Below, one piece after another: positions 7,992-16,345 of a stretch of DNA of 44,383 nucleotides. The position numbers and the translations under genes are program-made. Numbering within the stretch: position 1 is the stretch's first letter; every line of letters begins with the position of its first letter. Source of the DNA: Nitrospira sp. (GTDB lineage: Bacteria; Nitrospirota; Nitrospiria; Nitrospirales; Nitrospiraceae); contig JABFSU010000030.1 in the NCBI GenBank assembly GCA_013140455.1, positions 1-44,383 of the forward strand, written 5' to 3'. The notes under the pieces were generated by a model. That model was not told where the DNA came from, ran no database searches, and saw only the letters and a program-made list of their open reading frames with translations.

Positions 7992-9137
7992 ATGACCACT
8001 ACAGATTCTCCTAACGCACTTTGTTTCGGTGAAGAATTGCCAGCTAGTGGCGCGCCCTGCTTCGTGCAGATCGAGGGGCATGGACTGACCATCACCTTCG
8101 GGTCTGAGAGTGGGAAGGAGGCACAAGAAACGGTGCCGTTTTCGGCCTTCGCGGTCTCCGCCGGTGGGCTGGACCATGATCATCTGGTCTTGAAGTGGGG
8201 GGAGGGCCTGCTGGCCCGCACATTGTATCTCAAACATCCTGACCTCATCCGGGCGTTCCGTGAAGCGGCGCCGGATCACTTGAGCCAGCCATTCGAACAG
8301 GCTGCCGAGCGGGTGCGGCAGGTACGCCACCGGCATCGTGTCATGTGGGCCTCCGTCGGCGGGTCTATCCTGGCCGTAGTGTTAGGGCTCTGGTTCGGGG
8401 CCGATCTATTGGTAGAGATGGCGGTCAGTCGAATCCCAGTCGAGTGGGAGCAGAAGCTCGGCGAAGCGGCCTACAAGGATTTTCTCAGTCATCAAGACGT
8501 GATGAAAGAGGGCCCTGCCGTCAAGGCCGTCGAAGAGATGACGCAGCGTCTGGCCGAGCAGATTCCGAACAATCCCTACAAGTTTCAAGTCACTGTGGTG
8601 AAGAGCGACGTCGTCAATGCATTTGCTTTACCGGGCGGCTACGTCGTCGTGTTTACCGGCTTGATGAAAAAGGCGGACAGTGGAGAAGAAGTCGCGGGGG
8701 TGTTGGGGCACGAGCTCAACCATGTGTTGCAGCGCCACGGGATGGAGCGGATTGTGAAAAACCTGGGCATTATGGCCGTGGTCGCGATCATCGTCGGCGA
8801 TCAGCAGGGGCTTATCGGATTGATGCGCCAAGTCGGTGTCGAATTGCTGACACTCAAGTTCGACCGCGCGCAAGAGATGGAAGCCGACCTGACCGGGCTG
8901 CAATTGGTGTATCGCGCCAAGATCGATCCCAAAGGCATGATCACCTTTTTCCAAAAGCTCTCAGAAAAAGACGAAGGGCGGTTGGAGTGGCTTTCCACCC
9001 ATCCGATGAGCAGCGTGAGAGCCGATCGTCTGAAAGCTGAATTGGCGGCTCTCCCGAGGCGTTCCCTCGAACCCTTCACATTTCAGTGGAGTGAGGTGCA
9101 GGGTGCACTCGGAGTTTCACCTGTTGCGGTCCCGTGA
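7992..9137 (+). CDS. M48 family membrane-associated zinc metallopeptidase
   Basis: A 381-residue protein. Residues 1-110 form a soluble beta-rich cytoplasmic domain, residues about 117-140 one membrane helix, and residues about 160-360 an M48 (Ste24/HtpX/LoiP/BepA-like) peptidase domain. Visible active-site residues are the HELNH zinc motif (H240, E241, H244) and the third ligand E297 in EMEAD; the THPMSSVRADRL segment near 337-350 is also typical. It probably degrades or assembles misfolded envelope proteins. The first domain is unlike LoiP/BepA, which start with a signal peptide. ATG 7992 lies 10 bases after a repeat element and has no ribosome site. Its stop overlaps the next start (GTGA), so the two are coupled. 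Confidence 0.93.
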   Translation: MTTTDSPNALCFGEELPASGAPCFVQIEGHGLTITFGSESGKEAQETVPFSAFAVSAGGLDHDHLVLKWGEGLLARTLYLKHPDLIRAFREAAPDHLSQPFEQAAERVRQVRHRHRVMWASVGGSILAVVLGLWFGADLLVEMAVSRIPVEWEQKLGEAAYKDFLSHQDVMKEGPAVKAVEEMTQRLAEQIPNNPYKFQVTVVKSDVVNAFALPGGYVVVFTGLMKKADSGEEVAGVLGHELNHVLQRHGMERIVKNLGIMAVVAIIVGDQQGLIGLMRQVGVELLTLKFDRAQEMEADLTGLQLVYRAKIDPKGMITFFQKLSEKDEGRLEWLSTHPMSSVRADRLKAELAALPRRSLEPFTFQWSEVQGALGVSPVAVP

Positions 9138-9664
9138 TTGCCAAGGGGCAGACGCACATCGGCGTCATTGCCGATACTCATGGCCAGTTTGATCAGGCGA
9201 TCAGGGCGCACTTCGCAGGTGTCGTCGCGATCCTTCATGCCGGTGATATCGGTGATCCTGAGGTCATTCGGCAGCTCGAACGGATTGCCCCTGTCATCGC
9301 CGTGTCGGGCAACGTCGATGAATTCGAGGAAAGCGGGTTTCCTAGGTCGCGTGTGATCCGTATCGCCGGGGTGACGATTGGAATCCGCCACATTCTGTTC
9401 GAGCGCGGGAAGCTGATACCGGACGCAAGAGCGTGGTTGGACAAGGAACAGCCCGAAGTCTGTGTATTCGGCCACAGTCATCGTCCGACCATTGAGCAAT
9501 ATGGCCCAACGCTGTTGTTCAATCCAGGGTCAGCCGGACCGAAGCGGTTCTCCCTGCCTCGAGGCATCGGAATGCTGACCGTTTTTGGGGGGCGGATTGG
9601 GCCCAGAGTCATCCCGTTGCTACCGAAGCCCGGTGGAAAGCAAGACGATCGTCATTCGCGCTGA
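9134..9664 (+). CDS. YfcE/MJ0936-type metallophosphoesterase
   Basis: A 176-residue calcineurin-like phosphodiesterase of the YfcE/MJ0936 class, expected to hydrolyse phosphodiesters with two metal ions in the cytoplasm; the true substrate is unknown. The metal-binding motifs appear in order: D14-x-H16 (ADTHG), GDIGD, GNVDEFE and FGHSHRP, plus NPGSAGPKR, which is characteristic of this class. Length matches the family (about 160-180). The GTG start at 9134 overlaps the stop of the M48 peptidase gene by GTGA, so it is translated by coupling. The C-terminal 20 residues are basic, polar and probably disordered. Confidence 0.92.
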   Translation: MIAKGQTHIGVIADTHGQFDQAIRAHFAGVVAILHAGDIGDPEVIRQLERIAPVIAVSGNVDEFEESGFPRSRVIRIAGVTIGIRHILFERGKLIPDARAWLDKEQPEVCVFGHSHRPTIEQYGPTLLFNPGSAGPKRFSLPRGIGMLTVFGGRIGPRVIPLLPKPGGKQDDRHSR

Positions 9665-9761
9665 AGCAGGAAGGGCAATGCTGATTCCCACTGTTGTGAA
9701 CTAGTCACTGTAGGGTTCATACTTAGCGATCTCTTTGTGGCTGCGTTTCGCGGATATTTGG

Positions 9762-9792
9762 TTGAGACTTTGCCATGGAATTTGTCTATAAT
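9762..9792 (+). promoter_or_regulatory. Candidate sigma-70 promoter for the DUF3015 gene
   Basis: A perfect TATAAT (9787-9792) is preceded by TTGAGA (9762-9767) with a 19-base spacer, longer than ideal. It lies 61 bases upstream of the DUF3015 start in the 188-base gap after the phosphoesterase gene. The -10 box is good; the -35 assignment is weak. Confidence 0.45.
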
Positions 9793-9852
9793 TGAAAAAT
9801 CCCGATTGAGTTCGTTCGGGGAGTACCAAAACTCATTCACTAAGGAGGACGT

Positions 9853-10371
9853 ATGATGAAGAGAGTGCTCATGGCGTCGTTGGCTGTGGCCTTCATGGGA
9901 ATGCAGGTTGGATTGGCGATGGCGAATGCCGGTAATCCCGACACTGGACCGGGCTGCGGTTTGGGCAAGCTGGCGTGGCAGAATTACCCCCACCAGAAGG
10001 TCATTGGTATCCAGACCATGGAAGCGACCACCAATGGACTCATGGGGAATCAGACGTTTGGGATCAGCAGCGGAACCTCCGGCTGCACCAATGATGGGAA
10101 GTTCTGGGCGCAGGAGAAGGTCAATGTATTTGCCGCGCTGAATTTTGAAAACTTAGCGCAAGACATGGCCCAGGGACAGGGTGAACACCTGGCTTCCTTG
10201 GCGACGTTGATGGGAATTCCGGCGGCGCAACAGCCGGCGTTCTTCGCGATGACTCAGGAGAAGTACGCCGCTCTCGTCTCGGCAGGCGAGACCTCCCCGG
10301 TTGCACTTGTGAAGGCCTTGAATGACGCGGTGGCTACGCATCCGATGCTGGCCAAGGTTTCCGCCAACTAG
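9853..10371 (+). CDS. DUF3015 family exported protein
   Basis: A 172-residue exported protein with a clear signal peptide (residues 1-24, ending AMANA). The mature chain begins NPDTGPGCGLGKLAWQ, the recognisable DUF3015 opening, and has the conserved SGTSGCTNDGKF segment with a second cysteine; the two cysteines may form a disulphide. The rest is helical and alanine-rich. Function is unknown; members are periplasmic or outer-membrane-associated. ATG 9853 has a strong AAGGAGG (9842-9848). The gene directly precedes a DUF4105 protein, a pairing I know from Pseudomonas relatives, suggesting a shared envelope role. Confidence 0.88.
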   Translation: MMKRVLMASLAVAFMGMQVGLAMANAGNPDTGPGCGLGKLAWQNYPHQKVIGIQTMEATTNGLMGNQTFGISSGTSGCTNDGKFWAQEKVNVFAALNFENLAQDMAQGQGEHLASLATLMGIPAAQQPAFFAMTQEKYAALVSAGETSPVALVKALNDAVATHPMLAKVSAN

Positions 10372-10382
10372 TTGGTATCTCC

Positions 10383-12335
10383 GTGGGGTTCTGGTTGCAA
10401 CTACTGGGACCCCACGGTTTCTTAAGAATCTTCCCGATCACCTTCCTGCTCGTCTTTCTCACGGGTCTGGTTCCGCCTCACGGAATCAGCAGCCCGCTCG
10501 GTGACCAATCTTATCTGAACGAGTTGCTCAATCGCGCTGCAATCCTGCGCCTCGCGGAGGAGCGTGAGTGGCAGGTGCTCCTCCATTACCGGCGGACCTG
10601 GCTCGGCGGAGTGGAGAGTATGCAAGACGATCCAGGGTTCTTTCTTGCTCCCCAAGGGAAAACCAACCCGCAGGCCGAGCTTGCCGCAACACTGACCAGT
10701 TTTTTTGTCGACGATGCCGTCGGTCGGTCGAAGCAGCCTGCGCAATGTGCATTCGTGGCTCGGTATCACTGGTTGAAAGAGCGCCTGCAGTTCGATGACA
10801 CCCGTCTGCCGCCGTTACCTTGTGAGCGGTTCCGGCAATGGTTCGATGAATTCAACGCCGAAGCGATCAGTCTCATTTTTCCGACGGGGTTCATGAACAA
10901 TCCCTCATCCATGTTCGGCCATACATTTCTACGAGTCGATGGCAAGGACCAGACGCCGCAGACAAGAATTCTGGCATACACCATCAACTATGCGGCTCAG
11001 CTCCCGCCTGATGCAGGCATTGAGTATGCCGTCAAAGGGCTCGCCGGCGCGTACCCCGGGTACTTCTCCACGATTCCGTATTATCTCAAGGTGCAGGAGT
11101 ATCGGGATATCGACAATCGAGATATCTGGGAATACCGATTGAAGCTGACCGAGCGGCAGGTGACTCGCCTCTTGATGCACACCTGGGAGTTGGGAAATGC
11201 CTATTTTGACTATTACTTTTTTGGTGAAAACTGCGCCTACCATATCCTCTCCTTGATAGAGGCGGCTGAACCATCCGTCCGTCTGCTGGATGCCTTTCCT
11301 GCCTACACGATTCCAGTCGATACGGTTCGACTCCTGCGGGAATCGGGGCTTGTCGGAGAGGTGATCTCCCGACCGTCCCGCAGTACGCTCGTGCGTCGAA
11401 AGCGCACGTCGATGACCGATGAGGAGCGGGGGTGGCTCGATCGCTTGATCAGGAATCCCGCCGGATTGCGGGAGGACGGATTTCAGGCGCTTCACATTGA
11501 GCGGCAAGCGTTTGTCTTGGAGACGGCCTCGGATTATTTACTCCAGCACAGTGCCGGAGCAGGGGAGGACGGGGCTCCGTATCGAGAGAAAAACAGGACC
11601 ATTCTGAGAGCCAGAAGTGAACTCAAAGTTACACCATCGGCGGTACTGATTGAGCCCTATGTGAAACAACCTGATCTTGGTCACGGGACCAGCCGGCTTG
11701 GCCTCGGGGCCGGATGGAGAAACCAGAGAGCGTTTGAAGAAGTGAGTTTCCGTGGCGCGTACCACGATCTGCTCGATCCGGAAACTGGGTACACTCCGGA
11801 TGCGCAGATAGAGCTGGTGTCGGTCGGGATTCGTCATTATCACGATCAGTCTCAGGCACGTGTTGAACGGTTCGGTTTGGTCAACATTATTTCTCTCGCG
11901 CCGATCCATGCGCTTTCATCTGTTCCCTCTTGGAAGGTCAATGTCGGCATGAACACGATTCGACACAACGGTTGCCAACTCTGTAGCAACGGTGTGGCGA
12001 GCGCTGGTCTTGGGGCCGCCGTCGAGTCGAGTCTGTTCAAGCGAGAAGTGTACTTTGCGTTTGCCGAGGCCGAAGCCAACTACAGTCGCGCCTATGAAGA
12101 GCGCCATCGTGTTGGTGGCGGAGGAACCATCGGGCTGCTGAGTGATCTCACCGATCGATGGAAATTGATGCTGTCGGGCACGTATCTCCGCTACGCCCTG
12201 GGCGACAAGTCCGAGGATATCCGCTGGTTTGCCGGGTCCCGCTACACTCTGAGCCAGGACTGGGCGTTGCGTGTTGAGTATAACCATCGGGAGCGGGACA
12301 ATGACATTGTTTTCTCAGTCCAGGCCTTCTTCTAG
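10383..12335 (+). CDS. DUF4105 outer-membrane protein with beta-barrel C-terminus
   Basis: A 650-residue envelope protein. A hydrophobic N-terminus (residues about 12-32) is a likely signal peptide. Residues about 130-330 are the DUF4105 domain, with the motif FPTGFMNNPSSMFGHTFLRV, an invariant-looking histidine in SMFGHTF, and YYFFGENCAYHIL with a conserved N-C pair; these recall NlpC/P60-like or lipid-processing folds, though catalysis is unproven. Residues about 400-650 alternate polar and aromatic residues and end VFSVQAFF, an outer-membrane beta-barrel signature. The GTG start at 10383 is only 11 bases after the DUF3015 stop and lacks a ribosome site, implying co-translation from that gene. 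Confidence 0.88.
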   Translation: MGFWLQLLGPHGFLRIFPITFLLVFLTGLVPPHGISSPLGDQSYLNELLNRAAILRLAEEREWQVLLHYRRTWLGGVESMQDDPGFFLAPQGKTNPQAELAATLTSFFVDDAVGRSKQPAQCAFVARYHWLKERLQFDDTRLPPLPCERFRQWFDEFNAEAISLIFPTGFMNNPSSMFGHTFLRVDGKDQTPQTRILAYTINYAAQLPPDAGIEYAVKGLAGAYPGYFSTIPYYLKVQEYRDIDNRDIWEYRLKLTERQVTRLLMHTWELGNAYFDYYFFGENCAYHILSLIEAAEPSVRLLDAFPAYTIPVDTVRLLRESGLVGEVISRPSRSTLVRRKRTSMTDEERGWLDRLIRNPAGLREDGFQALHIERQAFVLETASDYLLQHSAGAGEDGAPYREKNRTILRARSELKVTPSAVLIEPYVKQPDLGHGTSRLGLGAGWRNQRAFEEVSFRGAYHDLLDPETGYTPDAQIELVSVGIRHYHDQSQARVERFGLVNIISLAPIHALSSVPSWKVNVGMNTIRHNGCQLCSNGVASAGLGAAVESSLFKREVYFAFAEAEANYSRAYEERHRVGGGGTIGLLSDLTDRWKLMLSGTYLRYALGDKSEDIRWFAGSRYTLSQDWALRVEYNHRERDNDIVFSVQAFF

Positions 12336-12344
12336 CAAGCCATG

Positions 12345-12500
12345 CTAGATGGAGTTATTCTGTGCGGTGATTAGCAGGTCGATAGGCAGTTTCAACTCAC
12401 GCTCGACATCTTTGCCCCGCATCACGAATTGACAGGCCGTATAGCCACCACTATACTCCCGCCAAGTGATTCCTACTGAAAGGTCGGGTGGGTCAATCAC
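12345..12500 (-). pseudogene. Possible small gene or gene remnant (51 codons)
   Basis: On the minus strand a GTG-initiated frame of 51 codons ends in TAG and reads like a genuine protein C-terminus (short blocks such as GITWREYSGGYTACQF and KDVERELKLPIDLL). It has no ribosome site and no complete domain, and it overlaps a good promoter on the other strand. It may be the tail of a degraded gene or chance; I cannot name a family. Confidence 0.25.
12429..12457 (+). promoter_or_regulatory. Strong sigma-70 promoter for the TRL-like lipoprotein
   Basis: TTGACA (12429-12434, perfect -35), a 17-base spacer and TATACT (12452-12457). It lies 87 bases upstream of the lipoprotein ATG. This is the best consensus promoter in the window. 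Confidence 0.75.
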
Positions 12501-12544
12501 ACAACTTACTCACAACTAACTAATTTGTTAAACGAGGAGGAATC

Positions 12545-12871
12545 ATGAAGCATGCTTACCAAGCGTTGTCCCTTGGATTGATTGTTGTGGCTGGTCTGAG
12601 CTTGACCGGTTGTCAGATCGTTGCGACACCGGCGGCGGGCTGGATCTTCACCGATGTGAAGTACGGTGATGTGGCGACGACGGCAACCGCAGCAACGAAA
12701 GAAGGCAAGGCCTGCGCCACGTCGATCCTCGGATGGGTTGCCACTGGTGACGCGAGCGTCGCGGCGGCGAAAGCGGCCGGCGGAATCTCCACGGTGGCGT
12801 CGGTTGATCACACGGCCCACCAGATCCTCGGCATCGTCGGTGACTATTGCACGATCGTCAAGGGCAGCTGA
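12545..12871 (+). CDS. TRL-like family lipoprotein
   Basis: A 108-residue lipoprotein of the TRL-like family, function unknown. The lipobox LTGC places the acylated cysteine at residue 23. The mature protein has the family's GWIFTDVKYGDVATT block, small-residue-rich centre and conserved cysteine pair (KACATS and DYCTIV). Start ATG 12545 follows GAGGAGG (12534-12540). It is a monocistronic unit with its own near-consensus promoter upstream and double hairpin terminator downstream, which suggests high constitutive expression, as for an abundant structural lipoprotein. Confidence 0.88.
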   Translation: MKHAYQALSLGLIVVAGLSLTGCQIVATPAAGWIFTDVKYGDVATTATAATKEGKACATSILGWVATGDASVAAAKAAGGISTVASVDHTAHQILGIVGDYCTIVKGS

Positions 12872-12874
12872 TTC

Positions 12875-12929
12875 TCGACTGTCCGCAGTCGAAGGGGCCT
12901 TTGGGGCGCAAGTCCCAGAGGCCTTTTTA
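12875..12929 (+). terminator. Double-hairpin intrinsic terminator
   Basis: Two adjacent hairpins follow the lipoprotein stop. The first is TCGACTG-TCCG-CAGTCGA (12875-12892, perfect 7-bp stem). The second pairs GGCCTTTGGG (12896-12905) with CCCAGAGGCC (12914-12923) and is followed by five T residues (12924-12928), a classical Rho-independent terminator. Confidence 0.85.
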
Positions 12930-12957
12930 TTTTGGGCAGCGCTACCGGATCAAAGGA

Positions 12958-13629
12958 GTGAGGGCAACACTTGAGACCTGGCTTTTCTCCCTGGTGTTTC
13001 CGGTTATCCTTCCCCTGTCGCTCGCCTTCCTGATGGTATTCAGCCAAGCCAGTCTTGTCTCAGCCTCTGAGATTGCTGACGTCGCTCTGAGCCTGTATAC
13101 ATTGGGTGCATTTCCATCAAATCAGGGCCTCTTTGCCCAAGGGAGTAATCCCTCTGATACCAAAATCATCAATGGGGTTGGAGCCGGCATCAAGGTCGCG
13201 GTGTTTCCGAGCAATTTAGGCAACAGCATTGGGGTCGAACTGGAGTCCTCCGGTCATGGGAGTGAGATCACATTTTCTTCGCCGGCGCGCGCGGGATCCC
13301 CAGCCAGTACGAACCTCTGGGTTTTTAATTCGATGGTGAACCTGATTCTTCGCTACCCCGGGAAGGTGGTTGTGCCGTACATTGGCCTTGGGGGTGGTCT
13401 GTCGAACGGAGTGCTCACCCACGCCAACATACCGGGTCGGTCGGACCCGGATCTTGAAGGTTCCTGGACATTCGGCTCTCAATTTTTCGGCGGAGTGCAA
13501 GGCAATCTGAGTGAGAATGTGTTTCTGTTCAGCGAGTATAAGTACTTCTCGGCCACTTATCATTGGAAGCAACTCGCGCTGGACTTCCGCTCTCAGTACG
13601 CCTTGTTTGGCATCGGGCTGCGCTTCTAA
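12958..13629 (+). CDS. Small outer-membrane beta-barrel protein
   Basis: About 223 residues. A hydrophobic signal peptide (residues about 8-36, ending near SLVSASE) precedes a chain of alternating strands with glycine turns: VVPYIGLGGGLSNG, the F-GGVQGNLSENVFLFSEYKY segment and the C-terminal YALFGIGLRF ending in aromatic F, a signal for the BAM machinery. It resembles eight-stranded OmpA/OmpW-type barrels ('outer membrane beta-barrel protein'). GTG 12958 is chosen because it falls after the preceding terminator and gives a full signal peptide; GTG 12994 and ATG 13033 are alternatives. Function is unknown; the EYKYF motif near the end is common in calcium- or lipid-related small barrels of this class. 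Confidence 0.75.
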   Translation: MRATLETWLFSLVFPVILPLSLAFLMVFSQASLVSASEIADVALSLYTLGAFPSNQGLFAQGSNPSDTKIINGVGAGIKVAVFPSNLGNSIGVELESSGHGSEITFSSPARAGSPASTNLWVFNSMVNLILRYPGKVVVPYIGLGGGLSNGVLTHANIPGRSDPDLEGSWTFGSQFFGGVQGNLSENVFLFSEYKYFSATYHWKQLALDFRSQYALFGIGLRF

Positions 13630-13912
13630 GTCGTCGTGCTCCGAAGTCAGGCACGATGCGCATCCTCGAAGATGATCCGTCTGTCAGCTGGGTGATGCCA
13701 AGCGTGCGACTGGGTTGGACGGAATGGGTTGCCGCTGGAGGGTGTGGGGTGTCAGACTGCCTAATAGCCAAACCTTCGCGCGTGTATGGAATCCAATATC
13801 CGAGCGGCCGTTCCTGATCTGTCGGAGCAGGAGCCGATAGCACATCGCCCACTTGCCCGTCCGAAACAGTCCTGCTACAAGAGTGGCCGTCAAGCGTTTC
13901 AGGAGGCCTATC

Positions 13913-14716
13913 GTGAGCTACCCCACAGATCCAGCCGGTGACCGCTCCGTGGCCCACGTCCCGATGGTGCCGGTGGCACCGCATCCCCCGTTGCGCCGCT
14001 ATTATGCCGAAGGGGATGAACGGCAAGTGTTCTTGAATGAGCTGTTCAATCGCACGGCCTATCAGTACCGCAATATCGATAAAGCGACCGGATTCGGATC
14101 CGGCATGTGGTATCGCGCGAAGGCGCTGCGTGAAGCTGGGCTCAAGGTCGGTATGCAAGTGCTGGATGTGGCCTGTGGGCCGGGATTGGTCTCGCAATGT
14201 GCACGCGAAATCGTTGGTTCATCCGGTTCGGTCATCGGGCTGGATCCCAGTATCGGGATGTTGCGAGAAGCGCAGAAGGGGCCCTGTCAGAAGTTCGTAC
14301 GGGGCATCGGAGAGCAGTTGCCGTTTCCCGATCGGACGTTTGATTTTCTGAGTATGGGGTACGCCCTCCGCCATGTCTCCGATCTCAAGACGGCATTTGC
14401 AGAGTATCACCGGGTCTTGAAGCCCGGTGGGATCGTGCTGTTGCTGGACATCTGTCGCCCGCGGTCGCCCATTTTCCTGTCGCTGTCGCGGTTCTATATT
14501 AAGACGGTGATGGGGATTGTGTTTGCTGCGTCGACCGGCAATCGTGACATGAAAACATTGATGGAATACTGGTGGGACACTACTGAGTATTGCGTGCCGT
14601 CGGGGACGATTCTCGAGGCATTGAAAGAAATCGGGTTTGCCGATTGCTCGTTGCATGAACTCTTCAACGGACTCCTGCGGGACTACCGGGCTGTAAAAGT
14701 CGAGACGCACACATGA
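13913..14716 (+). CDS. UbiE/MenG-type SAM methyltransferase, first gene of aryl-polyene operon
   Basis: A class I SAM-dependent methyltransferase of 267 residues. Motif I, LDVACGPG (near residues 84-91), is followed by the acidic post-I VIGLDPS, EQLPFPDRTFDFLSMGYALRH and the post-III block RVLKPGGIVLLLDICRP, all of which match the UbiE/MenG class. Aryl-polyene clusters often carry a methyltransferase that methylates the aryl head, and this is the likely role here. GTG 13913 is preferred because AGGAGG (13901-13906) is 6 bases upstream. The 283 bases before it hold no gene and no promoter I can name. The stop overlaps the ACP start as ATGA. Confidence 0.85.
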   Translation: MSYPTDPAGDRSVAHVPMVPVAPHPPLRRYYAEGDERQVFLNELFNRTAYQYRNIDKATGFGSGMWYRAKALREAGLKVGMQVLDVACGPGLVSQCAREIVGSSGSVIGLDPSIGMLREAQKGPCQKFVRGIGEQLPFPDRTFDFLSMGYALRHVSDLKTAFAEYHRVLKPGGIVLLLDICRPRSPIFLSLSRFYIKTVMGIVFAASTGNRDMKTLMEYWWDTTEYCVPSGTILEALKEIGFADCSLHELFNGLLRDYRAVKVETHT

Positions 14717-14985
14717 CAGATTCATTCGCCTCGTCTTTGGAACGAGACATGGCTGGCTTGATCGTTCAGACTCTCAAGTTGAAGGTCGATCCCGGTACGA
14801 TCGATCCGACGCAGGCGCTGTTCGGGGACGGACTCGGACTTGATTCGATCGACGCCCTGGAGCTTTCGCTGGCCATTTCCCAAACGTACGGCTATCAACT
14901 CAAATCGAGCGATCCGGAGATCAAAGCGATCTTTTCCTCCCTGCGGGCGCTGGCCAACGCGATCGAGAAGAACCGTACGAAGTGA
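14713..14985 (+). CDS. Acyl carrier protein of the polyene pathway
   Basis: A 90-residue acyl carrier protein. The phosphopantetheine attachment serine is S45 in GLGLDSIDALEL. Length and helix pattern are those of type II fatty-acid/polyketide ACPs. It would carry the aryl starter and growing polyene chain between the ligase, ketosynthase, ketoreductase and dehydratases encoded downstream. Canonical aryl-polyene clusters encode two ACPs; only this one is seen here. No phosphopantetheinyl transferase gene is present in the window, so a housekeeping enzyme must activate it. ATGA overlap with the methyltransferase stop. Confidence 0.95.
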   Translation: MTDSFASSLERDMAGLIVQTLKLKVDPGTIDPTQALFGDGLGLDSIDALELSLAISQTYGYQLKSSDPEIKAIFSSLRALANAIEKNRTK

Positions 14986-14998
14986 ATCATGTGGTGCC

Positions 14999-16345
14999 AT
15001 GCACGACGCTCCACTGATTGGCCCCTACAATCCGGAAGACGTGTTGGCTTGGGAGGCTGACGGTCCACGCCCCGCCCGGCAGTTCTTATCCGATGTGTCC
15101 CACCTTGCCGATTCGCTGCCTGACCGCCCCGCGGTCCTCAATCTGTTGTCCAGCCGGTATGAGTTTCTGGTCGGCTTCGCCGCCGCAATGTTACGGGGGC
15201 AGGTGACGTTGCTCCCGCAGAGCCGGGCGCCTCAGACATTGCGCCGGATCGCCGGCGACTCTCGTGAGAGCTATTGTCTGACGAATCAGGATGATCCGGT
15301 TGAGGGGATCGAGTCCGTGATTGTGCGGCGGCAGGGCGGTATCGCCGGATGGCCGAAGCGGATGCCGCATATCCCGCTTAATCAAATCGCGGCGATCGCA
15401 TTTACCTCGGGCAGCACCGGTCAGCCGATGCCGAACAGAAAAACCTGGGGAGCCTTGACGGCTGTCGCCCGGGCGACGGGATCCAGATTAGGCCTGCAGG
15501 CCGGTCAGCAAGCGGCGGTGGTGGCGACTGTTCCGCATCAGCATATGTTCGGGCTGGAAGCCTCAGTCATGCTGCCGATCGTGCACGGGTTGGTCATGCA
15601 TGCCGGGCGCCCGCTCTTTCCGGCCGACATCCGCGACGCCTTGGCTGAAGTGACAGGCAAGCGCATACTCGTGACGACGCCGTTGCATCTCCGCGCCTGT
15701 GTGACCGAAGGCGTGCGCGTACTGCCTCTTGGATTGATCCTCTCCGCGACCGCGCCGTTGTCCCGAAGTCTGGCGCAAGAAGCCGAACGGCATTTCCAAG
15801 CTGAGGTGCATGAAATTTTCGGTTTTGCCGAAGCGGGCAGTGTGGCGGAACGGCGAACAACTGAGGGCGATCGATGGCGACCGTTGGACGGGGTGCGCCT
15901 CGCACAGGACCAGGCGGCGTGGACGGTACAGGCCGCCTATCTGCCGACTCCGGTCCGAGTGCCGGACCGCATCACCGTTGATGCGGAAGGGCAGTTCGTG
16001 GTGCATGGCCGGGAAGCCGACCAGATCAATGTTGCAGGTCACCGTGTGTCGCTTGGGGATTTGAATCAGAAACTGCTGGAAATCGAAGGTGTCCAGGATG
16101 GTGTGTTTTTTCTTCCGGAGGAGAAGGCTGAGCTGGTCACGAGGCTGATGGCCTGTGTGGTGGCACCGGGGAAAACCGTGGAGGAGATTCAGCAGGCGTT
16201 GCGCGCGCGGATCGATCCCGTGTTTCTTCCCCGTCCCCTTCTGCTCGTGCCGCAACTGCCGCGCAACGGGACGGGCAAATTGCCGCGCGAGGCCTTGCTG
16301 ATGTTCGCCAGACGGCACGCCAAAGGATTGCCACATGAAACATGA
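14999..16345 (+). CDS. AMP-dependent acyl/aryl-ACP ligase (ApeH-like)
   Basis: A 448-residue adenylate-forming enzyme expected to activate the hydroxybenzoate or acyl starter with ATP and load it on the ACP. The P-loop T136-S-G-S-T-G is followed by QPMPNRKTW; FGFAEAGSVAERR stands at the A5 position, GREADQINVAGHRVS at A7/A8, and the catalytic lysine K427 in RNGTGKLPR at A10. It is shorter than CoA ligases (about 500), as is usual for aryl-polyene AMP-ligases. ATG 14999 is the first in-frame ATG after the ACP gene; the 53-residue extension upstream is ACP antisense frame and has no homology. It overlaps the following gene by 11 bases. Confidence 0.88.
   Translation: MHDAPLIGPYNPEDVLAWEADGPRPARQFLSDVSHLADSLPDRPAVLNLLSSRYEFLVGFAAAMLRGQVTLLPQSRAPQTLRRIAGDSRESYCLTNQDDPVEGIESVIVRRQGGIAGWPKRMPHIPLNQIAAIAFTSGSTGQPMPNRKTWGALTAVARATGSRLGLQAGQQAAVVATVPHQHMFGLEASVMLPIVHGLVMHAGRPLFPADIRDALAEVTGKRILVTTPLHLRACVTEGVRVLPLGLILSATAPLSRSLAQEAERHFQAEVHEIFGFAEAGSVAERRTTEGDRWRPLDGVRLAQDQAAWTVQAAYLPTPVRVPDRITVDAEGQFVVHGREADQINVAGHRVSLGDLNQKLLEIEGVQDGVFFLPEEKAELVTRLMACVVAPGKTVEEIQQALRARIDPVFLPRPLLLVPQLPRNGTGKLPREALLMFARRHAKGLPHET

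Noticed and set aside
13529..14197. A 222-codon minus-strand frame before the methyltransferase
   Set aside because: It overlaps the start of the methyltransferase and the end of the barrel protein and shows no domain or ribosome site.
14840..14998. N-terminal extension of the AMP-ligase
   Set aside because: These 53 codons run through the ACP gene in another frame and give an Arg/Ser-rich sequence without homology; the ligase starts at ATG 14999.
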